A DNA stretch of 64,000 nucleotides from Otis tarda (taxonomy: Eukaryota; Chordata; Aves; Otidiformes; Otididae): assembly GCA_026413225.1 (NCBI GenBank), contig CM048554.1, forward strand, positions 90,375,963-90,439,962, written 5' to 3'. The translations under genes were made by a program, and so were the position numbers. The notes below the pieces were generated by a model. It was not told the DNA's origin and searched no databases. It was given only the letters and a program-made list of their open reading frames with translations. Shown here in pieces: positions 35,601-45,333 of this stretch. The first letter of the stretch is position 1. Each line of letters begins with the position of its first letter.

Positions 35601-36139
35601 CATATCTTGTGTTTTGAAATTTTAACCCTAAGTAATTCAATGAAAGGTCTGGGGTGTTTTTTCTCTTAGTTTCAGATTTTGTTCTTCATACATCTCTTTT
35701 CTGTGTCTTACAGAGTGAAGGCCAAACCTAGCAATGTTTTCAGTCAGTGGTGGAAAGCATGTCTATAATACATAATAAAGGGTTTACAGAGGGCTACCGA
35801 CCAGAGCCGATGGAAGCTGGCTGCTTCACGCTGAAGCATGAAGTACATGCCATGTGTTACAGAACCATTCAGCCACACTGGTTCCACAACAGAGATATTA
35901 CATCTGCATTACAAGGTAACAGTGACTCTAGCAAATTTCTTTCTCATAATCTAGCTGCATATGTAGTTTTAGATAAGGTATTTAAAGGGAAAGAAAGAAG
36001 CAGATGAACAGCAGATGTACGAAGCTGCACAGGTGGGCTTGAGGCTGTGACCCTGTTCATTTCCTCTCTAAGGACCAAGACAAACTTCCAGTGAAGAAGC
36101 CAGAGAAACTTTAAATCAACAATGTAACTTTTTAATGTA

Positions 36140-36320
36140 TACCTTATTCTGTATATAAAGTATATCATGTCATATGAACATATATTACAGTAATATATTA
36201 CATATATTACAATATATGATATATGAGGTTATGTATATTGTCTTGTATTTTCTATACATGTAACATTCCATGCCTACTTATACATTTTAAATATGTGTAT
36301 ATATATAATTATATGTATAA
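36140..36320. repeat. AT-rich palindromic cluster
   Basis: Repeated ATATATTACA, TGTATATA and TACATATATTACA-like words form many short self-complementary blocks over about 180 bp. No coding or repeat family is recognised. Confidence 0.6.
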
Positions 36321-37660
36321 ACATAAAATTGAGTTTACTTCTTAATGCAAGGAAAGATTTTAACATAAATGGCATCCAGTATAACAGAATGACCTCACCT
36401 CTCCTCCCCTTCAAAGACATGTGTCTGTATGTCTCTGGCATGTAGAGGTCCTGTAGCAAAACACTGAGGCAGTTTAACTTTACAAAGTAAAATGTAGAAG
36501 CGCTTTCAGAGTACATTAGCATACTGTGCTTCAGCAACTTTGATTTCTTCTTGCAGGAGTTAAGAAGAAATTCACTTAATCAGTAGATCTAGGCTCAGCT
36601 TACCAGCTTCTTTTAATAGTTTAATGTCTTTGTTGGAGATAGTACTGTGAACCCTCAAAAAACAATCATCACAACTTCTGCTGGCAATTAGGATGAAGAA
36701 AATTAAACCCAGGAGACACATTAGTTGTACATACAAAGCTGATCCCCATGGGAGTGATTGCCTCACCTACTAGAGCATGCCAGAAACATCTCTTAAGGCT
36801 TTGACATCATCACTATACTGGGAAAAAAATTACTCTATAAAGTGGCAATATATTTGATATATCTTGTAGACCTCTGGAGTTTTCAGTCAGAATGCTCTGA
36901 CTTTGGCGTTGCTACATCAGTGAAGCCCATACCAGGTACATAGCCTCAGCTATGGAAACCTGTTTGTTAAAAAAAACCAACCAAACAAAAAGTGATCTTC
37001 AGTCAACTTCAGCTAACGCTCTTCTCACTGAAGTTCTCCACTGTTTTAATTCCAAATGCCTAAATTAGTAACTATGGGATCCCTTCGGCTCCCCACTGCA
37101 AACACTTGTTACTGTATTTGCTGACTTCCAGCGCTCATCCAGCTGTACAGGTTCCCCCAAGATAGCACTGCATGCAATGGCTAATTGTTTATGATTTGGG
37201 GATTAGAAGCAGCAATATGAATTTGCAGGAAAATTGGTCTCTTTTTAGCTCAGTTTGTGATAGGGTATTTACAGAGTTAGCCATACAGGCTTGTAAACAT
37301 TTTAAGTATAATACATATTTTCAAAAGTTTTTTATCTTTGCAGTTGACAGGGAAAGGATTTGGAGAAGCGCTCAGCTTTGGCCTAACTTCACTTCTGTCA
37401 AAGACAATGGTTTCAGTGTTCTCAGTGGCAGCAGATAGCTGACAACAAATCTTTGGGAAAACCCACCAATGATGTCTCCTCAGTTTGAAGAGGATGCGCA
37501 ATGTAAAGTTTTGTGGGCTTCGGGGTTAGTGGTGCTTGTTTTATTTTTGTTTGGTTTTACTTATCTTAGGGAGCTAGGAGCCAACTTGTAGCAGAGATGG
37601 GTGGACTAGTTATATTCTCATATCTGTTTTTACTAGAGGGGATAATTATTTTATTAATTT

Positions 37661-37672
37661 GGGGGGGGGGGG
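37661..37672. repeat. G12 homopolymer
   Basis: Twelve consecutive G in otherwise AT-rich DNA, rare in this window outside the CpG island. Its exact length may be a sequencing artefact. Confidence 0.9.
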
Positions 37673-38106
37673 AAGGTCTGCATGTCATGAAAAAAATATG
37701 AATGGGTGCAAGTACGTTGTAAAGAAAAAAAAAGGAGTTTGTAAATATAGCTATATCTAACACACCAAAATTTTTTAAAAGGTCTCTTATTACAATAGAC
37801 TACAAACATCCTGCCTGCATGCATGTACTGGTTTGGGGTTTTCTTAGAGCATTGATGCCTCTAAATCTCTTCCGTGGTTAGGTCTAATTGTGAATGAACC
37901 ATATTTTTCAATGATGATTCTAAAGCAGCACTCTGGAAACAGTTTTTTTTTTTAAAGAAGTGTTTAGAAGGCATAATTTATAAAGTCCATAAAATGATAG
38001 ACGATCTTTATTTCCTGAGTTTCATTAACAGTTCCTCATGCCTTTGTTGACTGTTATGACTAGACTTTGATATATCAACAAACATAATTTATGACTTGGT
38101 GGCTGT

Positions 38107-38146
38107 TTAATATGTTTACTTGCTGGTTAATATGTTTACTTACTAC
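38107..38146. repeat. 20 bp tandem duplication
   Basis: TTAATATGTTTACTT occurs at 38107-38121 and again at 38127-38141, a 20 bp period repeated twice. The surrounding 38.0-38.4 kb contains runs of ATTTAAATGACA and TCAATTATTTATTGAC typical of AT-rich conserved non-coding DNA, although conservation cannot be judged here. Confidence 0.75.
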
Positions 38147-39842
38147 ATTATCTAGCAGTTAGTTTAGGATTTCCCATTTAAATGACACTGGCTATTTAAA
38201 GGCCTTATTTGACAAGATTTCCACTGCATTGTCTTTTTCTTCCTGTCAGCTCAATCAATTATTTATTGACATATTTATCATTAAATACACACAAAAAGGA
38301 ACAAGCACAGTTAGCCCAGGAAAACATATGCAAGGAAGACGGAAATACTTAATTAATATATATTTACACTACTTCCTTGCTACAAAATAGCTAATAAACT
38401 AACCTCTACATCCCTAGTGCAAACTTGGAGAAGACTGATTCACATTTAACATCTAACAGCAGATTCTTACCCAGGAGCAGATGTAGCCTCAGTGTAAAGG
38501 AAAGATGAGAACAATCTCATTGCTGTAGTCTCAGGAACTCTGTGCCAGACCACTGCAGCTACAATTTGTGTTCTCTTGTATGCTTCCTATCTTTTCAGTT
38601 TGAGGAAGACGAATTGATTGCAGAGAAATTCTAAGCAAAGATTGAAAAGAGCTAGTAATAGGGGATGCAGAAGAAGTGCTTGTTTAATTTAGCTGGTCTA
38701 TAATTTCAACAGGACATTAAGAGCATTGGCTTGAGCCCTTCAAAGTGTCATTAAATGACAAGTTCAGAAATATTATTGTTCCTGTGCTGTAGCAGCACTT
38801 TGTCATTAGTTAAGGTGGACTCTTCACATCTTCAACTAAGATGAACTTTATACAGTGCCTATACCAAAAAAAATCACTTACCTTTTACCAAAGTAAATAA
38901 ATGTGTACCCAGCACATTCAGAGAAAATTTTAAACAACTATTAAATTTTAGGTGATCCAGTTAGGCCATTTATAATATACCCTACAGATAAATTCTTACT
39001 GATTATTGCTAGCAGCTAGGCTTAATGCTATAGAACAGAAATAGGTCAGTAGTTTTTGGTTTCATTTGTTTGGTTGTTTTGTTTGGTTTTTTTTTTCCTC
39101 ACTGTATGCTAACAGAGGAGCTATCGCTTACCTAAACTTGCCTTAAAATTAAACTTGATTTTAAACTTTAAAAGAAACCCTTTCTTGGTTTTGTCAATCA
39201 GCTGTAGTATTTCAGAGAAACAGTATAGTGATTAAAATGCTATTCTATCCTATCAGGAAGATATGAATCCCCTCGCAATATTCATGTGGTCTTTGCAATT
39301 TCAAAAAGTTAATCAAACCCTTAGCAGTATAAAGTACCTGCTATAGGTGCCCAACTCTCTCCATCAATTAAAGAGGATGCTCAGGGCAGGTGGTTTTGTG
39401 ATCACACAGCTAGTGCTGGCTGTTGCTATGCTGAGTGAAGAACACTTGGAGCACCCTCAGCTGCTTATTACCACCCCCATCATAGATTTCACCTCCCAGG
39501 TTCTCCCAGTGTAACTCGTCTGATTGCTCCCTGGCCTATGTTGAAATGAGCCAGGCCCACTCACTTTCAATGACAGGTCTTTGCAAGTCCATTTTAGTTT
39601 GCCCAAACTGAAATAGGAAGCAACTGGCTGAAAGACTGGGTCAGTAGAATTGAGGGTAGCAGCTTTCAGAGGATTTTTATGGTCAAGGACGTAGAGGGGT
39701 CCCTTGACCCAGCAAAGCTACAACTGAAATGGGGCATCACTGGCATTAACTGTCTCAAGGTTAGAAGGCAGGACAAGTGCAGTCAGAGAAGCTGCTCCAG
39801 CAGCAGCTAAATGAAGTCTGTTGCCCCCAGCTACAGATTATA

Positions 39843-40050
39843 AAATCATAGAATCATAGAATGGTTAGGGTTGGAAAGGACCTTCAAAGGTCATCTGGTC
39901 CAACCCCCCCGCAAGGAGCAGGGACATCCCTGACTAGATCAGGTTGCTCAGAGCCCATCCAACCTGGCCTCAAACGTTTCCAGGGATGGGGCTTCCACCA
40001 TCTCTCTGGGCAACCTGTACCTCTCTGAGCAACCTGTTTTGGGCAACCTG
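39843..40050 (-). mobile_element. CR1 LINE 3' end, short
   Basis: The + strand reads AATCATAGAATCATAGAATGG then TTGGAAAGGACCTTCAAAGG and GAGCAGGGACATCCCTGACT, the CR1 3' terminus. It covers only the 3' UTR and last codons of ORF2. Homology to the 4474 copy ends near 40019, and the next 30 bp echo the motif GGCAACCTG twice more. It may belong with the fragment at 41295-41447 (see the findings). Confidence 0.92.
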
Positions 40051-41294
40051 ATTACTGCCTTGCCTCATTAACTGGAAGTTAGCATTTGCCCAAAAGCCAC
40101 ACCGTATCTGTGATTGCTCTCAGAGTCGGGCCTGCGAAATGGTTTGATTAATTAAATGCCACTTAAATACTTGTGTTTCTAACCCAACTACTTTGGTAAG
40201 TAGTGAACTAGGGTGTGGTCACGTAAGCTGGTGTATTGACAGACCTGAGAGGAATCTCTAGCTTCACCTGGCTTGGTGGTAGGTTGAGCAACGTGTAAGA
40301 CCTTTGTTAAAGCCCTCTGAAGAGGAGATAGATCTACTTTTGCCTGCTGGATGTATACCATAATGTGGAAAGCACTTCAGGGTGCTTCTCTGTTCTCATT
40401 TATTAGCTACTTCATTCTTAGCCATGCTAAGAATAAATGTGGAAATAAACAGTGGAAAGGAACGTACCCAAGGTGAGTCTTCTGCATTCAGAAAACAAAT
40501 ATTAACATCATACTGGAAGTATGAGGGTTTATTTATAGGTATGTGTTTGTGGGTACTTTCAGAAAGGCCTGGCATAGAATTAAAGATGGAGTTGTGAAGA
40601 CAAGGTGACTGCAAGTAGAAGGACTCAGGAGAAGGTTTAAGATGATAGAATCACTTTGCCAGAATTCTTGTCTTATTGAGATTGGAAAAGCTTTTCCCTT
40701 GGCTGTGCAGATTAATTATCTCAAAAGGTGGCATCTTCCTTGGTCCAGCTTTTGTACATAAGGAGACTGAAAGGTAAGAAGCTGAGACAAGGGAGAGAGA
40801 AAATATTGTGAGAATATTGTTAGTTGTGGTAATTTAGTGTCTATGTTAGTATTTAGAAGGCACCATGGCTGGAGGTGTTGCTGAAGCTGAGGGAGATTAA
40901 GGCCTTTGATCTTGCTTCAGCAAGTCACGCAAAACCATGTGCTTGTATAAATAGGTCATAAGTTGCCTCATGGATTTATGCAATAGAGTAAGAAAGATAG
41001 AAGGGCAGGCAGTTACCTTTGACAACAAGCTGGAGAACCATGTGGTGTGCTTCTCATGTAATTTCAATATGCAGCTGCCTCTCCAGGGTGTGTTTCTACT
41101 GTACTACTGCATCAAGATCTGACAGACTTGTTTGTTATGGAACTCTGATTGTCCACAGCTTTTTTTTATAATTTATTTTCCTGCAGTGTTTTTTTTTGTT
41201 TGTTTTGGTTTGGTTTTTTTTTTTTAGTAAGTTACAGTGAATGTTGGGGATACCTAACTGATAGGACTTTTCTATATGCCCTTGTCAACAGTGC
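40051..41294. other. Sequence between two CR1 pieces
   Basis: About 1.24 kb without recognisable gene or repeat except T-rich low complexity at 41160-41226. It might be an insertion or ordinary flank, depending on whether the two CR1 pieces on either side were once one copy. Confidence 0.5.
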
Positions 41295-41447
41295 CTCTCC
41301 AGTTTTCCTGTAAGCCCCCTTTAGGTACTGGAAGGCTGCTATAAGGTCTCCCTGGAGCCTTCTCTTCTCCAGGCTGAACAGCCCCAACTCTCAGTCTGTC
41401 CTCATAGGAGAGGTGCTCCAGCCCTCTGATCATCATGGCCCTCCTCC
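41295..41447 (-). mobile_element. Internal CR1 LINE fragment without 3' end
   Basis: On + it reads CTGTAAGCCCCCTTTAGGTA, then GGAGCCTTCTCTTCTCCAGG and AGGAGAGGTGCTCCAGCCCT, the antisense of the ORF2 C-terminal region ending near MIRGLEH. The CR1 tail is missing, which is unusual because CR1 insertions normally keep their 3' end. It looks like the continuation of the piece at 39843-40050. Confidence 0.9.
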
Positions 41448-43329
41448 TGCTCTATTTCTGCAAATAATTAGGAGAAATTTATGGGAAAAAAAATGTGAAT
41501 TATTAGACTTCCAAATTCAACTGCACTTCTAATATGTGTGTGGAATGATTTCTTTTTTTTTTTTTTTCAGTTACTATGGTAGAAAAGTTGGCACTGCTCT
41601 GTTTTGTAGTAGCCAGCCACTAAGTGTCTCTGTCTTCTGATATACCTTGCAGTATTTGTGCAGAGGATTGCTGAATGAAAGTTGCATTCCTTATAATACA
41701 GGAGAGGATTAAAGTGTGGTCGTATTGGTTCAAGGTGGTAGAGATATCCAGGAATCAATGGTAGAAGGAGCTTTGTTGAGAATAGTGATGTGTTCCAAAA
41801 GCTTGATAGCTTGGAAACCATCAGGACTGTAGTGTGGTGAATATGGAGTGCTTGAACATTTTTCTTATTCAGAGATAAGCCATATGGCTATTCTGAAACT
41901 AATTTTAAGTAGTTAATGGGAATTTCTTCATACCAGTCGAACTGCTTGACACGTTTATGTTCAAAAGTAACTGTAATAGAGTATTAATAATCTGCTGGTG
42001 TTTAGAAATATCTGTTACTTCAGAGCTGTTACTTGTAAGCAAAAGTAATGATAAAAGAAAATAATTACCAGACTTCAGGATGCCTATGTTTGAAAGAGTG
42101 GAACTAGCTAGAAGTGTGTTGATTGCTTAGTTTTTGTATCCGTAACCCCTTGCCTCCACCATCTTGAGTTATTGGCCTACAGTGACATATTTTTTACAAG
42201 GAACTGATCACAGTAATGTCCCTTCTGACAGTTCCAAGGCTATCTGGGTGACTCTGTATTACAAGTGTTATCCCTTGGACATGAAAGGTGATGTAGGGCT
42301 ACACTACTTTGATCTGTGTAATTCCTAAATATTATTATGGAAAAGTGATACTGCATTACAGTTGCATCCCCCATTTACTTATAAATAGAAACAATTCTGA
42401 AGTTAAAATAAGCTATAAGCTAATTCCTATGACAACCAAAAATGTGGTCAAAATATGGCTTTTCTGGCATGGCCTACATCTATGGTACAGAAGTTTTCAC
42501 TACACACTGGAAGAGAGCATTTTTGCATTTTCCCTTTGAAAACCTAGAGACGAGCGTTTTTCTTGTTGTTAGTGGCAGGGCTTTTCAGACAAAGTGTCTT
42601 TTAGTTGGTCAGATATGCTGGAAAAAGACAACAGAAAGAAGAAACTACCAGACAATTCCCATGCTTTTTAACTGAAAGCTGCAGCAGCAGGCCAGCCAGT
42701 CTGAACATAAATTCTGTCACAGGGAGAGTGTAACACAGACACAGGAGGGCTGAGTATATGAGTAGTAGAAAGCTTGCTGCTCTTCTCATGTCTCAGTGAA
42801 TTTCCCCTATAACCTGCTACTGTCCAGAGACCTGATAGGACTTGTAGTGACAGAAAGGGACTAGAAACAATTCTGTACTGACCCAGAAAATAGTGGAGGA
42901 GTGAAGAAGGAGACTAACTGGACTGTTCTACAAAGCAGCAACTTTCCTGAGTGATTTCATCCTGAGGTGCAATGTTTCCTTTTGAACCTGAGTTTCCTTC
43001 AATGGAGGAAGAAAGGCATCTGCAGGTATCAGCTCCACCAGTTCTTTCTCTCACTTTCCTGCTCTTTCCTTTTCCTCCACACCACTCATTAGTATTAGCT
43101 AATTATACATAATATGTCAACAGCATTGCTTCTTCCCTTTCCGTAAAGCCAGAAAAAAAATTACCTCTTCAAGTCTACTGGATTTTCTCAAGCCTTTTCC
43201 CAAGCTCCTATTGTTCTCATAGAACTGTTGTCTTCTACTGGCTGAAAGGTTAAAGAAACTGGAGCAAGTGACTGTGGAAAGAAGGTGGGACAATTTCAGA
43301 TTTGAGCTTGCATACAAGCAGGAAAAGAA
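41448..43329. other. Intergenic spacer
   Basis: No gene or transposon recognised. Open frames at 41567-41821 (minus) and 42309-42675 (plus) show no similarity I know. A T16 run lies near 41553. Confidence 0.55.
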
Positions 43330-43490
43330 CTGAAGATCTGGCATAGGGTCCCTGGAGAGATCGCAGAATCTCTGCTTGTGGAGATATTCATAACTTGATG
43401 AGGCCCTTGACTGCCTGCTCTAACTGAGCAGAGGGTTGTACTTGGTGACCTCCTGAGGTCCCTTTCAACCTGAATTATCCTATGAGACTA
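43330..43490 (+). mobile_element. Old CR1 LINE 3' tail, sense orientation
   Basis: On the + strand GGAGATATTCATAACTTGAT is followed by AGCAGAGGGTTGTACTTGGT, by GACCTCCTGAGGTCCCTTTC and by AACCTGAATTATCCTATGAG. This is the diagnostic CR1 3' UTR ending, considerably diverged. Only about 160 bp are recognisable. Confidence 0.85.
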
Positions 43491-44809
43491 AAGTAACGGG
43501 ACAAGATGAACAAGAATTGAACAGAACAAGGACGAAGGCAGTCACAGAGCTAATCAGAACTTTTAAAGTGTGTGTGTGTGTGTGTGTTCCAAGTTATTTT
43601 GGTCTGGAATTAGATATGGGCTTAATCCAAATTTTTGGGTGGCATAGGAGGCAATATGATGGTTATGCTCATCACGGCAGTTTTGTGCAGTTCTCCTCTC
43701 AATAGCGTTCATCTGTACTGATGGAGGCCTAGCTCTGGTTTCTCTTTCTGAATGGATAGCCCACAGTGAAGCTGTAGTGGTTGTTCTCCAGCATTTTTCC
43801 CATATCCTTAATTTCTGGATGATGGGAACATGTGAATAAAGAAATAGGGAAAAGTTAAGCTATAGAGTAATTCTGACTTGTTTCCTTCCTATCAATATCT
43901 AGGCATTACACTATGTAAGGTGGGACTAAACTTTTGATCAGCACAGGCATCTGATGAAGTGTGTGCTTCTCAGTCTTTCCATGTAGAACTATACTATTCT
44001 GGAAGTAGCAGGCAAACACGCAGGTGTGACTCCCTAGTTTGGTGGTTTACACACTTAACTGGGAGTAAACCCAGCTGGGTTCCTGCCCTGGTGAATTATT
44101 AGTACAGATTAATTACTATAAATTCAACAAAGCTGTTGAAACAGTATCAACAACATAATGTCAATAAGCTCTCCTACTCCAGAGATGCTGTAGTTTGTTG
44201 TCAAAATAATGTCACGGGAGAATGAGAGGAGAGTTCAAATCCCCGTGGGTAAAGAGGAAAAATCAGGCCTGTGGCTGCCGCATCCTCACGTGCATCCTAA
44301 CCGCTTAGCTCTCGGCTAACGGGCAGGTGGCCAGCCCCTTGGTGAACCTCTGTTTTCCGTTCTGCTGCTTCTGCAGGTGCTCAAGAGGAATCACTTAGTT
44401 TCAAGCTGATAATAAGTCAATCACTTCTATTTTTCTCATTAAAATTTTCTAAAAAGGTATTTGCTGTTATTTTAACATCATCGAAGAATTGATTTACACC
44501 ACCTTGTGCTGGAGTGTTTCTCTCATCACCACTGTTGGGTTTTTTTTCCTTGCTAATGATTTAGCAGGTCATGTAAAGAGGAAACTTGAAAAAATCAGCT
44601 TCCTTACATTTGAAGGACTGGAATATGAATGGCTTTACGCGGCAAAATAAACCCCTGGGTTTAAGAAGGGAAAACGGTCACGATGGGGAAAGACTGCAGC
44701 GGATTTCAGTCGAGGAGGAGAAACCGGAACCAGTGGGAGGATAAAACGAAGGGAAATTTAAACAGGTTAAGGCAATTCAACTGTACAGCGAGCGCTGCCG
44801 TTTCTCTGA
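43491..44809. other. Spacer upstream of the HMGN3 CpG island
   Basis: Unique-looking sequence whose GC content rises towards the island from about 44200. It contains a (GT)10 run and no recognisable gene. A divergent non-coding transcript from the CpG island could start into it, but nothing in the sequence proves that. Confidence 0.55.
43568..43587. repeat. (GT)10 microsatellite
   Basis: Ten uninterrupted GT units about 1.7 kb upstream of the HMGN3 start codon. Confidence 0.95.
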
Positions 44810-45080
44810 AGGGATGCTGTTGGCCGCCCGCAACTTGCCCCATGCGCCCCGACCCTTCGGTTCGTCCTCCCAGTCGTTTAGGAAGGGACGCGGCACCGGG
44901 CGGGCGGGCAGCCGCCGCCAGGCCGCGGGCGGACTCCCCCCGGGCCCCGGCCCTGCCACCGCTCCCCAGCAGGGCCCGGACCCGCCGACGGCCCCAACGG
45001 GCCCCGCGCGCGCCCGGCCTCTGACCCGCGCGGGCTGCCCCTGATTAGCCCGCTCCCGCCGGAGAGGGGGGCGCAACGCA

Positions 45081-45094
45081 ATTGGGGAGCCAAT
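45081..45094. promoter_or_regulatory. Paired inverted CCAAT boxes (probable NF-Y sites)
   Basis: ATTGG at 45081-45085 and CCAAT at 45090-45094 face each other across 4 bp, about 225-240 bp upstream of the HMGN3 ATG. NF-Y binds CCAAT in either orientation and is typical of TATA-less CpG-island promoters. Whether both can be filled at such close spacing is unclear. Confidence 0.65.
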
Positions 45095-45318
45095 CAGGAG
45101 CCGGAGCTGCCCCGCTCTGCCCGCCCCGTCGGCGAGGCGGGCGCTGGCGGTGGGGGCTGCCGGGGCGCCGGGGGCGGCGGGCAGCGGGCGCGGGCAGAGC
45201 TGCGGGCACCAGCCACGCCGCTGCCGCCGCCGCCACCACCAGCACCACCGGGCGGGTCCGCGCTTCTGCCGGAGCTTCCTTCGTCGCTTTACTTTCGCGG
45301 CCGGGAGCGGGGGGCATT

Positions 45319-45333
45319 ATGCCGAAAAGAAAG
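45319..45333 (+). CDS. HMGN3: HMGN3 coding exon 1 (MPKRK)
   Basis: The ATG at 45319 has A at -3 and is followed by CCG AAA AGA AAG and the donor GTAAGG at 45334. Five codons, phase 0 end, as in the HMGN family. Longer frames through this exon run into intron 1 and are not real. Confidence 0.92.

Larger units (their letters stand above)
30151..39842. other. Long intergenic spacer
   Basis: Nearly 9.7 kb of AT-rich sequence without any gene or well-preserved transposon that I recognise. It holds short simple repeats (listed separately) and A/T runs. A splice-like segment at 35714-35915 is noted as a weak finding. Given the low repeat load, part of it may be conserved regulatory sequence upstream of HMGN3, but that needs an alignment I cannot run. 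Confidence 0.55.

Noticed and set aside
36140-36320. AT-rich palindromic cluster as a matrix attachment region or replication origin
   Set aside because: Composition alone cannot support such a function, so it is listed only as a repeat.
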